From contig CAIMUF010000038.1 of NCBI GenBank assembly GCA_903844635.1, forward strand, positions 1-64,000: 64,000 nt of DNA. Direction: 5' to 3'. Position 1 is the first letter of the stretch. The number at the start of each line of letters is the position of its first letter. Both the position numbers and the translations under genes were made by a program. Shown here in pieces: positions 1 to 11,090 of this stretch. A model generated the notes under the pieces. The model saw only the letters and a program-made list of their open reading frames with translations. It was not told the origin of the DNA and did not search any database. This DNA is from an uncultured Sulfuricurvum sp. GTDB lineage: Bacteria > Campylobacterota > Campylobacteria > Campylobacterales > Sulfurimonadaceae.

Positions 1-97
1 ATGCACGAACACTTGCTTTTGCAGTAATGTCCGAGTTATCAACGTTTGTCATAAAACGTCGGCTAGGAGTGGTTGGTTTATAGGTTTTGATTGCCAT
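1..97 (-). CDS. rplB: 50S ribosomal protein L2, N-terminal fragment (continues beyond window edge)
   Basis: Reverse complement reads [32 protein letters not shown], typical L2 N-terminus; directly follows rplW. Confidence 0.9.
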   Translation of the reverse strand, partial: MAIKTYKPTTPSRRFMTNVDNSDITAKASVRA

Positions 98-99
98 AA

Positions 100-381
100 T
101 TACACCGCCAAACTATCGATTTGTGCGCCTTCTGGAAGCTTCACATAAAACTTTTTAAAGTCATTTTGCTTACCAGTAAGACCACGGAAACGTTTAACTT
201 TTCCGCTTTGGTTTAGTGAGTTAACTCTCGAAGGAACGATTCCGAAATACTCTCTAAACACCTCTTTAAGGCCGTTCTTAGTCATACGTGTTGACGTTTG
301 AACTACGATTACGCCTTCTTCTTGAAGACCTAAAGTCTTCTCTGTATACAGGATCGATTTGATATCAGTAATATCTGCCAT
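100..381 (-). CDS. rplW: 50S ribosomal protein L23
   Basis: 93 aa L23-like protein in S10 operon order. Confidence 0.95.
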   Translation of the reverse strand: MADITDIKSILYTEKTLGLQEEGVIVVQTSTRMTKNGLKEVFREYFGIVPSRVNSLNQSGKVKRFRGLTGKQNDFKKFYVKLPEGAQIDSLAV

Positions 382-382
382 C

Positions 383-994
383 TCAGCTCTCTTTAGTCAG
401 ATTTTCCCATACCGCTTTTTCGATTACTACCGAGCGATATGTCGCAGCCAAAAAGGCGTTGAGTTCATTCTCTTCAATTACATACGTAGAAGAGAGATTG
501 CGGAATGCAAGATACGTGTTCTCATCGAGAATCGTTTTAACGAACAATGCATCACGTACGTTCAACGTATTGAACAACGCCAAAGCATCTTTTGTTTTTC
601 CGCTTGGAACGTCAATCGAATCAACGATAAACAATTTTCCAGCAGTAGCACAAGCGTCTAGTGCACATTTAAGCGCTAGTTTCTTTTGCTTTTTGTTGAT
701 TTTTTGATCGTAGTTACGACCTGTGTTTGGCCCGTGAGCTACCGCACCACCAACAAAGATAGGTGAACGACGTGAACCAGCACGAGCGCCCCCTTTACCT
801 TTTTGAGCCCATGGTTTTTTACCACCACCGCGCATCTCAGAACGAGTCTTAGCTGATGCAGTGTTTGAACGGATACTTGCTTGATATGATTTAACGTACA
901 ACCAAAGGTTGTGTGGATTAATCCCGCTAAAACTCTCAGGCAATGCCAATTCAGAGGCTTTTTCAAATTTTTCATTTAAGACAATAGCACTCAT
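383..994 (-). CDS. rplD: 50S ribosomal protein L4
   Basis: 203 aa with L4 motif ([35 protein letters not shown]). Confidence 0.97.
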   Translation of the reverse strand: MSAIVLNEKFEKASELALPESFSGINPHNLWLYVKSYQASIRSNTASAKTRSEMRGGGKKPWAQKGKGGARAGSRRSPIFVGGAVAHGPNTGRNYDQKINKKQKKLALKCALDACATAGKLFIVDSIDVPSGKTKDALALFNTLNVRDALFVKTILDENTYLAFRNLSSTYVIEENELNAFLAATYRSVVIEKAVWENLTKES

Positions 995-1575
995 TGTTTA
1001 ACAACCTTTACTCGACCTAGCGCACCGTTTGCACCTGGGATAGCACCCACGACAACCAATACACCGTTTTGTGCGTCAAAAGACATCACTTTATTTTTTA
1101 CAGTAACTAATTCGTTACCGTATTGACCAGACATTTTACGCCCTTTTTGGACTTTACCTGGCCATTCGCGGTTACCGATAGATCCACCAGTACGGTGAAA
1201 ACGGTGACCGTGTGCGCCTGGTCCGCCGGCAAAATTCCAACGTTTCATAACGCCGGTAAAACCGCGACCTTTGGTGTTGAATGCACTCTTAACGACTTTT
1301 GCGTCCGCTAGAGGAGTCATATCTTGATCACCTGCTTCTGTGTTAGCAACTTCCAATGTAGCGAATTTATTGAATTCAGCAGAAAGGTTATATTTCTTTT
1401 GCTGACCCTCAATTGGCTTATTGTGTGCTTTTCCTTGGCTGTATGCTACAAGAGCTACGCCGTTTGCTACGTTACAAACTTTTACTTCTTTTACTTTTAA
1501 AAGAGTTACAGCTTGGCTATTAGCGCCGATTGTTCGGCTCATGCCGATTTTTTCTACAATGTATTCCATACCCAC
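991..1575 (-). CDS. rplC: 50S ribosomal protein L3
   Basis: 194 aa, L3 motif ([33 protein letters not shown]). Confidence 0.97.
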   Translation of the reverse strand: MGMEYIVEKIGMSRTIGANSQAVTLLKVKEVKVCNVANGVALVAYSQGKAHNKPIEGQQKKYNLSAEFNKFATLEVANTEAGDQDMTPLADAKVVKSAFNTKGRGFTGVMKRWNFAGGPGAHGHRFHRTGGSIGNREWPGKVQKGRKMSGQYGNELVTVKNKVMSFDAQNGVLVVVGAIPGANGALGRVKVVKQ

Positions 1576-1578
1576 TCC

Positions 1579-1890
1579 TTACTTGTCCATAGAGCGAACT
1601 TCTACGTCCACTTCCGGAGCCAAGTCAAGCTTCATTAAAGAATCAACAGTATCAGGTGTAGCTGATACGATATCAATCAAACGTGCGTGCATACGAATCT
1701 CAAATTGCTCACGTGAACTTTTGTTAACGTGAGGTGACTTAAGAACCGTATATTTACGAATCTTTGTTGGCAAAGGTATTGGGCCACGGATTTCCGCACC
1801 TGTACGCTTTACGGCTTCAACGATAGAAGCTACTGAACGATCGAGTACACGATGATCGTATGCTCTAAGTTTCAAACGAATCTTTTCCAT
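1579..1890 (-). CDS. rpsJ: 30S ribosomal protein S10
   Basis: 103 aa, S10 signature ([41 protein letters not shown]). Confidence 0.97.
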   Translation of the reverse strand: MEKIRLKLRAYDHRVLDRSVASIVEAVKRTGAEIRGPIPLPTKIRKYTVLKSPHVNKSSREQFEIRMHARLIDIVSATPDTVDSLMKLDLAPEVDVEVRSMDK

Positions 1891-2061
1891 AATTTTTCCT
1901 CTATAAAGAACTCGTCAGTCGATGCTGACTATTGTAAGGCAGTTGGAATTATAGCCACATACCCCCTTGCGGTCAATGATTTTAGGAGTAAAATTGTATT
2001 TTTTACTAAATTTATTTCCTTTTAATAAGGAAGCTATAAAATTTAGGCTATTATTTTATGC

Positions 2062-3129
2062 ATGAATACACTTTTGGATGAATATTATCGACACGACTTA
2101 CACAACCCCCTCTTCATCGAGCGTAAAGCATCTCTCCATGAAGATAGTGTATGGATTATGGGAATTGCACAGTCTGGTAAAACCTCTTTAATAAAGAATT
2201 ATTTACTTTCACATAAAAAATCATCCTATCTTTATCTGGATTGCCGTGACATGCGTCTGGATATTCATGAGCTGAATGAGACACTTGAACCTTTTTGTAT
2301 TGAACATAAGATTAAAATACTAGCTCTTGATAATTACTACAGTGCTATTAAGCTGTTTGATTTAGATCAAATAATCCTCTCCAGCGAATATACCAATCAA
2401 AGTGAATTTGAGTCACTGTACCTTCATCTCCTTGATTATGAAGAGTTTCTCGCATTCGAATCAAAATACTATGATTCAACCGCCCTTAATCACTTTTTTC
2501 AACTTGGCGGATTTCCTGCTATGCACCGATTGCCCAGTGAAGAACGTTCCCTGTATCTCCAAAAAACCTTATCTCTCTCTTTATCTGAGATCGAACTGTC
2601 CATAATGATCCAAGCTTCCAAGATGCTCACACAAAAAGTTTCTGCTTTCACACTCTACGAGCGTTTGAAAATCGAACGTAAGATTTCCAAAGACAAACTT
2701 TACAGTCATCTACAGTCGCTGTTCGATAAACGCTATCTTTATGGATGTGAAAAGTTCAACCACCCAAGTGCTATCAAAAAGCTCTATTTGTGTGATATTG
2801 CTATAAAACATGCTCTCGTTTTACAAAAACATTTTGGAAAAGTATTCGAAAATTTGATTTTTTTAGAACTGGTCAAACATAACATTGAGTGTTATTACGA
2901 TGAAGGGATTGATTTTTATCTCCCAGAGAGAAATCAAATTGTATTAGCATCGGCATTTGCAAATGAGCATGCCTTGTTTAAAAAAGTAGAAGCACTGGAG
3001 GGTTTTATCATCACGTATCAAGTCAAAGAGGTTATTGTAGTGACGATGAATTTGGAAAACACCCTCTCCCATCCGATTGCAAAAATCGAGATGGTTCCCT
3101 TTTCACAATGGGCATTGGGAGAAGAGTGA
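2062..3129 (+). CDS. ATP-binding protein, AAA_14/DUF4143-like
   Basis: Walker A GIAQSGKTSL; overall AAA + C-terminal DUF4143-like pattern. Confidence 0.65.
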   Translation: MNTLLDEYYRHDLHNPLFIERKASLHEDSVWIMGIAQSGKTSLIKNYLLSHKKSSYLYLDCRDMRLDIHELNETLEPFCIEHKIKILALDNYYSAIKLFDLDQIILSSEYTNQSEFESLYLHLLDYEEFLAFESKYYDSTALNHFFQLGGFPAMHRLPSEERSLYLQKTLSLSLSEIELSIMIQASKMLTQKVSAFTLYERLKIERKISKDKLYSHLQSLFDKRYLYGCEKFNHPSAIKKLYLCDIAIKHALVLQKHFGKVFENLIFLELVKHNIECYYDEGIDFYLPERNQIVLASAFANEHALFKKVEALEGFIITYQVKEVIVVTMNLENTLSHPIAKIEMVPFSQWALGEE

Positions 3130-3210
3130 TAAACTGACTTTATACTTTGTAATTCTCAAAAAACAAAGTTTTTTGTAGCTTCAGGGGGTTATAGGGACAT
3201 TTGTCCATGC

Positions 3211-3238
3211 CACTAAAACGGATGTATTCGTTTTAGTG
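3211..3238. terminator. Inverted repeat, probable bidirectional terminator
   Basis: CACTAAAACG-N8-CGTTTTAGTG perfect 10-bp stem between convergent genes. Confidence 0.6.
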
Positions 3239-3252
3239 TGCAAGATTAGTGA

Positions 3253-3933
3253 TTAAAATGCATATCCTAGGCCGATAAATGGTCCTTTAAACGTTACATC
3301 CGCATTTATATTCTCTCGATTATCGATTTTCATTGATTCATATCGGAGACCTGCTTGTGCTTGTAAGCCAGCAACAATATCCCAAATCGCTTTTAAGCGG
3401 GCATCGGTCATTGAATCACCATGGTAGCCTACGTATTTTACATCACCGACTACATGAATCGGCAAAGCAGGTATTTTGATTCCTGTACTCAAGTAGACCA
3501 TAGGGATTAGAACATTAAAATCTTGATTTACTGATCCTTCAATCTTTCCATCAAGAGCTTTAAACGTTACCCCTACATCCAAATCTACAACATTATCCAG
3601 AAGTTCATAATAAAGAGTTCCATCGAGTTGCTTAAAGGAAACATTATTTGTTCCAATGCTGCTATCTGCTCCACTAAAAGTAGTTTCAGGGGTATAATCG
3701 ATACGAAGATTAGGCAACATTGGAAGAGGATGCTCCAAATAAGCACTAAGCTGATAACTCGACTGAGTATCATCCGAAAAATGAGTACTCGTTGTGGTCC
3801 CATTACCTGTGTAACTAAAATTTCCACTTACTGTAGGGCTGTAATAATTAACCTCTGCCCCGAATCCTAAAATAGTAGCCGCCGAAGCCACTGAAACACC
3901 AACAAGTGAAACAAACAAAGCTGATTTCAACAT
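3253..3933 (-). CDS. Outer membrane beta-barrel protein (TIGR04219-like)
   Basis: Signal peptide, beta-rich repeats, terminal aromatic residue (GLGYAF). Confidence 0.7.
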   Translation of the reverse strand: MLKSALFVSLVGVSVASAATILGFGAEVNYYSPTVSGNFSYTGNGTTTSTHFSDDTQSSYQLSAYLEHPLPMLPNLRIDYTPETTFSGADSSIGTNNVSFKQLDGTLYYELLDNVVDLDVGVTFKALDGKIEGSVNQDFNVLIPMVYLSTGIKIPALPIHVVGDVKYVGYHGDSMTDARLKAIWDIVAGLQAQAGLRYESMKIDNRENINADVTFKGPFIGLGYAF

Positions 3934-3998
3934 AAATACTCCTTTTTGTGTATCATAGCAAATTAGAAGATAAAATATCGCAAATTAACGGAGAAGCA

Positions 3999-4547
3999 AT
4001 GTATTTATGTGGAATCGATGAAGCAGGCAGAGGACCACTTGCAGGACCACTTACGATAGCCGGGGTAATTCTTCATCGACCTATAGATGGATTAAATGAC
4101 TCTAAAAAACTCAGTGAAAAAAAAAGAGAATCTCTATTCGACGAGATCATCGCCAACTCAACCTATCATATTGTCCGCTTTGATGCATCCGCCATCGATG
4201 AGTTTGGACTTTCTCATTGTTTATCATCAGGTCTTCGTGAGATCATGAGCGCTATCGGCGAAGCGGATTATTTATACGATGGGAATTGCTCTTTTGGAAT
4301 AGCGAATCTCAAGACATTGGTCAAAGCAGATGCAACAGTCCCTGAAGTAAGTGCAGCTTCGATACTGGCTAAAGTAACGCGAGATAGAGAGATGGTTGAA
4401 CTCGCTCCTCTTTATCCCCAGTATGGATTTGAAGGTCATAAAGGGTACGGTTCAAGTATGCACATTGAAGCAATACGGGAATACGGATATTGCGAAATTC
4501 ATCGGAAAAGCTTTAAATCAAAGTCGTTACAGCCTGCACTTTTTTAG
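3999..4547 (+). CDS. rnhB: Ribonuclease HII (start revised from track 3948 to 3999)
   Basis: MYLCGIDEAGRGPLAGPLTIAGVIL motif; upstream 17 residues of the track ORF look non-conserved. Confidence 0.9.
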   Translation: MYLCGIDEAGRGPLAGPLTIAGVILHRPIDGLNDSKKLSEKKRESLFDEIIANSTYHIVRFDASAIDEFGLSHCLSSGLREIMSAIGEADYLYDGNCSFGIANLKTLVKADATVPEVSAASILAKVTRDREMVELAPLYPQYGFEGHKGYGSSMHIEAIREYGYCEIHRKSFKSKSLQPALF

Positions 4548-4637
4548 CATACTCATCCATGTATAGTATAGAAACGTCAAAGGACCTTATCCCGAAAGCT
4601 GTTAGCGGAGCAAGCTCTTCGCTTTGGTTCCGAATCT

Positions 4638-4663
4638 AAGGATGTGAGGTTTCTCACATCCTT
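4638..4663. terminator. Perfect 11-bp inverted repeat between convergent genes
   Basis: AAGGATGTGAG-GTTT-CTCACATCCTT. Confidence 0.55.
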
Positions 4664-4682
4664 GGCGATTCTCATGTTAACA

Positions 4683-5579
4683 CTAGGTCCTCTTCGGCAG
4701 AGTGCCCAAAATCACTTGTAATTTTAATGCATACTCATCCATACGGATAAAACTTTGTTTAAATTCCTCTAACAATGACGAGAGTTTTTCTTCACATCCA
4801 CCAATCCCTTGATAGTGAAAATACCCATCCATTACCCCAAGCTTTAATCTCGGTTGATAGATGTCAATTTCTCGTGGGTGGAGATAGATAAAAATGGGTT
4901 TGCCCTCTTTATTATTTTTTCGTATCTGTTGTTTTATGAGCCATATCGGAAAAAATCGTAAATATCCGCCACCTGCATAACCAACTTTATTTCCGAAAAG
5001 ATTCATAACACTTTGGGGTATTTCTAAGACAAAGTTAGACGTAGGATAGTGAGGAGTAACAGGAAAGTTCGGAATACCAAAAATCGTATTTTTTGCAGGA
5101 TAAATGGAAGAGGAATACAAAAAACCTTCCTGTGCCAAAATTTCATAAAACCATGGCAGCGTTTCTCGTTTTACAGACCATGAAGGGGCACGGAAGCCAA
5201 CAACTTTTTGACCTGTAATCTGCTCCAATATAGCACTTGAAGTTCTTAAATCTGTAGAAAATTCTTCAGGAGTCATCGGATAAATAAGCTTATGAGACAT
5301 TCCGTGCGATGCAATCTCGTGTCCTGCTTCAAAAAGCTTTTTAACCACATACGGCTTATTTTTTGCCACATCACCGAGTATAAAACATGTCGACTTAACT
5401 CCATTCTCAGCACATAAATCAATTAGGCGATCAACGTTGGATTCTAAATTCGTTGATGTTGCATCATACTGTGATACCTCAAGACCACGCTCCGCAGTAG
5501 TCTCTTTAGCATTCTCCTCTTCATAATTTGCATGAAACCACTCTTCGATATCGAAAGTTATAAAATTATTAATATTCAT
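4683..5579 (-). CDS. Polysaccharide deacetylase family protein (XrtA/DUF3473-type)
   Basis: ITFDIEEWFHANY, EIASHGMSHKLIY, GFRAPSWSV, YLHPREID motifs. Confidence 0.85.
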   Translation of the reverse strand: MNINNFITFDIEEWFHANYEEENAKETTAERGLEVSQYDATSTNLESNVDRLIDLCAENGVKSTCFILGDVAKNKPYVVKKLFEAGHEIASHGMSHKLIYPMTPEEFSTDLRTSSAILEQITGQKVVGFRAPSWSVKRETLPWFYEILAQEGFLYSSSIYPAKNTIFGIPNFPVTPHYPTSNFVLEIPQSVMNLFGNKVGYAGGGYLRFFPIWLIKQQIRKNNKEGKPIFIYLHPREIDIYQPRLKLGVMDGYFHYQGIGGCEEKLSSLLEEFKQSFIRMDEYALKLQVILGTLPKRT

Positions 5580-5625
5580 AGATCAAATTATAGCTATAAT
5601 CACTCAAAAATACAGGAAAATCCCG

Positions 5626-5853
5626 ATGGTTTCACTAACTCACCTCGAAGCAGCCCTCGCAGCAGTAGATACAGAAGTCAAAGCACTGTTGTACAATCAA
5701 TCACTCTCGTTAACTGATAAAGATGAAAAAATGTTGCCGTTATTAAGAGAAAGCAAGGTACTTAAACAAGCGTATGAAGATTTGTGTTATTTGCGGGACA
5801 ATCCGCCTAGCAGTCCATCAGGGTGCAAGGCGGGGAATTATAGAGAAGATTAA
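5626..5853 (+). CDS. Small hypothetical protein
   Basis: 75 aa ORF, divergent from the deacetylase and abutting the convergent HDOD gene. Confidence 0.5.
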   Translation: MVSLTHLEAALAAVDTEVKALLYNQSLSLTDKDEKMLPLLRESKVLKQAYEDLCYLRDNPPSSPSGCKAGNYRED

Positions 5854-6674
5854 GCGGCAGAGAGAATTTTTTCTACCGTCTCATCAAAAAGGTTTTGATT
5901 CATTCCGTACTCTTCGATCAGCTCACGAGCATTTTTCAATGTTGCAGCTGTCATTGTTCCCTCGAGGCTAATGGCTTCTTTCGCTACTTTTAAAAACTTT
6001 GCCATCTCTTGTGTCTCGGGATCAGAAGCATCTTCAGGCTCATTAGCATAGCGGATTAGATGTACTAAATCGGGATTGAAATTCCATCGATAAAAGAGAG
6101 TTGCTGTCACATCTTCGGATTTACTTCCGCATGCACCAATCTCAGCTTTTTTGGTACTATCGCCTTTTGCTAATGAATCGCTAAGCAATGCACCTTGACT
6201 TGATTCAATCAAATAGCGACTGATGACGATTTTTCCCAATTCAAGTAAAAACGAGGCAAGAGACAAATGTCCAAGCAAGGATCGGTCTACTTTGGTAACC
6301 CATCGGCTGATCAAAGCATTTTGCATCTGTGCACGTGCCAAATAATTGTTTTGTGTCATCCCATACGGAGAGAGGTCAATTTCCATACACGTATTTGCAG
6401 CTGAAGCAATCGTAAATGTACGAACGGTATCTTTTCCCAACAAAGAAATTGCCTGAGCAACATCCGTAACCGTGCGGCTAAGTCCGTACAGGGGAGAGTT
6501 GGCTGTTTTGAGGATATAAGCAGTAATAATCGGATCTTCTTTAACTGCATTTGCCATCTCTACAACACCGCTGTTGGGATTATTGTATACCGCTTCTACT
6601 TTTTGAACGGTTTCTGGGAGCATCGGAACATGCTCGATTTGTTCCATTAATTCGGGTCTCATTGATTTCTCCAA
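5850..6674 (-). CDS. HDOD domain protein
   Basis: HDOD pattern (EHVPMLPETVQKVEAVYNNP..., ILKTANSPLYGLSRTVTDVAQAISLLG). Confidence 0.85.
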   Translation of the reverse strand: MEKSMRPELMEQIEHVPMLPETVQKVEAVYNNPNSGVVEMANAVKEDPIITAYILKTANSPLYGLSRTVTDVAQAISLLGKDTVRTFTIASAANTCMEIDLSPYGMTQNNYLARAQMQNALISRWVTKVDRSLLGHLSLASFLLELGKIVISRYLIESSQGALLSDSLAKGDSTKKAEIGACGSKSEDVTATLFYRWNFNPDLVHLIRYANEPEDASDPETQEMAKFLKVAKEAISLEGTMTAATLKNARELIEEYGMNQNLFDETVEKILSAA

Positions 6675-6783
6675 AATATTTAAACTATCTGAAAAGATTA
6701 TAGAACATTGTAGATTAAATTTATTCTTTATTTTTACGATTTGAAAAGATTGTGATAGAAGTGTGTGAAAAGTGAGAAAAAAG

Positions 6784-6888
6784 ACTCCCCATCAGATACC
6801 TGCGGCACAAAGCGCGACTAGGTGTGCTGCTACATTCCTGTCCTGACACGATGCCTAAGCGCACCCTTGCACAGGTCTAATGAAGAGA
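6784..6888 (-). ncRNA. ffs: Small bacterial SRP RNA (4.5S-type)
   Basis: Reverse complement contains domain IV core TGTCAGGACAGGAATGTAGCAGCACA; ends pair (CTCTTCATTAGA with TCTGATGGGGAG, allowing G-U); T6 tract follows the 3' end; TATAAT -10 box (6895-6900) precedes the 5' end. Confidence 0.9.
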
Positions 6889-6959
6889 AATCGCATTATA
6901 GCTAATACTTAGATTGAAAGCAAGAAAAGTACAGCGGAACTATTTTTGCTTTATAGAAT

Positions 6960-6986
6960 TAAAACTTTAGGCTATTTGGTCGATAT
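6960..6986 (+). promoter_or_regulatory. Sigma28 (FliA)-type promoter of fliD
   Basis: TAAAACTT-N11-GTCGATAT vs consensus TAAAGTTT-N11-GCCGATAA, 36 bp upstream of the ATG. Confidence 0.7.
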
Positions 6987-7021
6987 TAGTTCTATTCAAT
7001 GATTAAGTAAAAGGATTAACC

Positions 7022-8692
7022 ATGTCAATTAGCTCACTTGGGGCAGGGTCTGGAGTACTAACATCTACTGTTATTGACCAGCTAAAAGCAGGAGATACGG
7101 CAGCCATAATTACTCCAATTGATAATAAAATAACTTTGCAAAAACAAAAAACTAGTGCATTAAGTCTCTTAGATAGCTTACTATCGACATTTAAAAGTAG
7201 TGCTAGTGCTATAGGAGAAAGTGGACTTTATCAGAAGCGAAGTGTTACTGGAAATACCGCTTCCGTAAATGTTACCGCAGATGCAGGGGTTAATGTACAA
7301 TCATTTTCTATCTCAGATACGCAGATGGCCCTAAAAAACGTCATTGAATCAGGAAGTTTTACTACAGCAACAAATTCTATTGCAACTGGGTCAGGGACAA
7401 TGACACTTAAAGTGGGTGGATTGTCATATGATGTAAGCTACACATCAGCAATGACATTAGACTCTTTAAAAGATTCTATAAACAGTGCTGCAGGAAGCAG
7501 TATTAAGGCATCTACGTTACAAGTTGGAACAAACGACTATCGTCTTATTTTGACCTCAATAGGAACAGGGGTAGATCAAAATATCACTCTATTAGATTCT
7601 ACTGATGGGTCTTTAAATAATACTCTTACATCATATAAAAAGATTCAATCTCAAGCTTTTACTTCTTCAACAGATCTTGTGGCCTCAGATATTGGTAGTT
7701 TAACACTTAAAATGGATTCTACTTCGTATAATATTAATTATACTACCACTACTACATTACAAGATCTTACTGATGCAATTAATACTAAAGTAGGCAGTAA
7801 CATAGCTAGTATCGACAGTAGCAATCGCTTAATTTTAAAATCTAATATTGCTGGTTTTACAAGTGACCTCACATTAACAGATACCAATGGAAATTTGGAT
7901 ACAAAACTGTCTGCCTATACCACGTTAAATCCTATCGAAAATATTCAGTCAGCTAAAGATGCATCATTTAAATACAATGGTATTACCCTGACAAGAAGTT
8001 CAAATACCATTGATGATATCGTTGTAGGGATGAAAATAAACCTGCTCCAAAATAGTGGGAGTGCCGATATTACTATTGCTCAAGATTCTCAAGCTATTAG
8101 TGACGAGGTAAGTGTTTTCGTCCAAAACTACAATTCATTGACATCACAGTTAACTAGCATGACTACTACAGATATTGCAGGAGGAACGATTGGTATTTTC
8201 AACGGAGACAACTCTATTAATGCAATTTCACGTGAAATTAATCAAATTGTCACTTCTCTCAGTAGTAGTGGTTATTCGTTACCTCAGTTTGGAATTGATC
8301 TAAGCCAAACAGGAACAATGAGTTTTAACTCTACTGCATTCCTTGATAAATTTAATAAAAATCCAGCTGCTTCTGAAGCTTTTTTTAGTGGTAGTACTAC
8401 AACTGACAGCAATGGGTATAGTGTAACAATAGGTGGTATGTTTACATCAATGAACACACTTCTCGGTCGATATACTGACTCGAAGGGGATTATAGAAACA
8501 TTAACTACTGGATCGGCCAATGATCTTAAAGCACTAACTGCAAATAAAACAAAAGCACAATCATTATTAGATTCAAGGTACACAGCTATGACTGCACGAT
8601 TCGTTCAATACGATGCGATTATGACCAAACTGACTAACCAATTTGCTTCACTTAAACAACAAATTACTGCTGCCAGCACATCTAGTGGTTGA
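7022..8692 (+). CDS. fliD: Flagellar hook-associated protein 2 (filament cap)
   Basis: MSISSLGAGSGVLTSTVIDQLKAGD N-terminus, flagellin_IN-type repeats, FliD C-terminus. Confidence 0.93.
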   Translation: MSISSLGAGSGVLTSTVIDQLKAGDTAAIITPIDNKITLQKQKTSALSLLDSLLSTFKSSASAIGESGLYQKRSVTGNTASVNVTADAGVNVQSFSISDTQMALKNVIESGSFTTATNSIATGSGTMTLKVGGLSYDVSYTSAMTLDSLKDSINSAAGSSIKASTLQVGTNDYRLILTSIGTGVDQNITLLDSTDGSLNNTLTSYKKIQSQAFTSSTDLVASDIGSLTLKMDSTSYNINYTTTTTLQDLTDAINTKVGSNIASIDSSNRLILKSNIAGFTSDLTLTDTNGNLDTKLSAYTTLNPIENIQSAKDASFKYNGITLTRSSNTIDDIVVGMKINLLQNSGSADITIAQDSQAISDEVSVFVQNYNSLTSQLTSMTTTDIAGGTIGIFNGDNSINAISREINQIVTSLSSSGYSLPQFGIDLSQTGTMSFNSTAFLDKFNKNPAASEAFFSGSTTTDSNGYSVTIGGMFTSMNTLLGRYTDSKGIIETLTTGSANDLKALTANKTKAQSLLDSRYTAMTARFVQYDAIMTKLTNQFASLKQQITAASTSSG

Positions 8693-8793
8693 TAGTAATA
8701 ATTGGATTAAATCGTTTGAAAAGCGATAGAGTTTCGTGATGTAAATTTAGCTTGTATTCTTTTATAAACTCTTCCAATATCCCAAGATATTAA

Positions 8794-9963
<1,170 letters not shown>

Positions 9964-9965
9964 TC

Positions 9966-11090
9966 GTGCTCCCCTACTCCACGCAAGCAATCGAAGAAGA
10001 TGATATAGCTGCTGTTGTAGCCGTATTACGAAGCTCTCATCTCACCCAAGGAGCAAAAGTCGAAGAGTTCGAGAATGCTCTTGCTGACTATGTCGGGGCA
10101 AAATATTGTGTCACCTTTAACTCTGCCACTTCTGCTTTACATGCAGCCTACAGTGTTTGTGGGATTACTGTAGGGGATGAAATCATCACAACCCCAATCA
10201 GTTTTGTAGCAACATCAAATATGGCGATTGCACTGGGAGCTAAACCCATCTTTTGTGATATAAAAATGGACGGAAATATAGATGAAAACCTCATCGAAGC
10301 ACTCATCACTCCTCACACAAAGGCTATAGTTCCTGTTGATTTCGCAGGAAAACCAGTAGTGATAGATGTCATCAAAGCAATTGCCAAAAAACACAATCTC
10401 TTAGTTATTGAGGATGCCTCTCATGCACTTGGAAGTGATATCAACCACCAAAAAATTGGTTCATTCGCTGATATGACAATATTTAGCTTTCACGCTATTA
10501 AGCCCATCACAACTGGAGAAGGCGGAGCTGTAGTTACCAATAATGAAGAGTTTGCCATTCAACTAAAACTCTTTCGTTCTCATGGTATCGTGAAAAAAAA
10601 TCTTTGGAATTCAGACATGGTGTGCTTGGGACACAATTACCGTCTTACAGAGTTTGCTGCAGCATTAGGGCTCTCACAGCTTCATAAGCTGGATCGTTTT
10701 ATCAACATACGAGAAACCATTGTCCGCTATTACGATGAACGCTTTGAGCATCATAAACTCTTTACCATCATTCACATCGATGCAAGTGAACAAAGTGCCC
10801 GCCATCTCTATGTCTTATTGCTTAATCCTGAGCTTCATTGCGTTAAAGAAGAAATTTTTACTGAACTCCAAACAAGAGGTCTGGGTGTGCAAGTACACTA
10901 TAAACCCATCTATCAAAACAGCTTTTATAAAGAACGTTTTGGCGAAATACGACTTCCCAATACCGAGCAGTTTTACCGTTCAGAACTTTCCATCCCCTGC
11001 CATCAAAAAATGACCATGGAAGATGCTGTATATGCAGCGGATATCATTCTGGAAGTGATTGAGAATGCCTACCGAGGATGTAGTTTCTAA
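9966..11090 (+). CDS. pseC: UDP-4-amino-4,6-dideoxy-N-acetyl-beta-L-altrosamine transaminase
   Basis: DegT family, MLPYSTQAIEEDDIAAVVAVLRSSHLTQGAKVEEFE; GTG start. Confidence 0.95.
   Translation: MLPYSTQAIEEDDIAAVVAVLRSSHLTQGAKVEEFENALADYVGAKYCVTFNSATSALHAAYSVCGITVGDEIITTPISFVATSNMAIALGAKPIFCDIKMDGNIDENLIEALITPHTKAIVPVDFAGKPVVIDVIKAIAKKHNLLVIEDASHALGSDINHQKIGSFADMTIFSFHAIKPITTGEGGAVVTNNEEFAIQLKLFRSHGIVKKNLWNSDMVCLGHNYRLTEFAAALGLSQLHKLDRFINIRETIVRYYDERFEHHKLFTIIHIDASEQSARHLYVLLLNPELHCVKEEIFTELQTRGLGVQVHYKPIYQNSFYKERFGEIRLPNTEQFYRSELSIPCHQKMTMEDAVYAADIILEVIENAYRGCSF

Noticed and set aside
359-707. Plus-strand ORFs across rplD/rplW (359-661, 459-707)
   Set aside because: Antisense to conserved ribosomal protein genes
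10720-11013. Alternative-frame ORF inside pseC
   Set aside because: Overlaps the conserved PseC frame; no recognisable product
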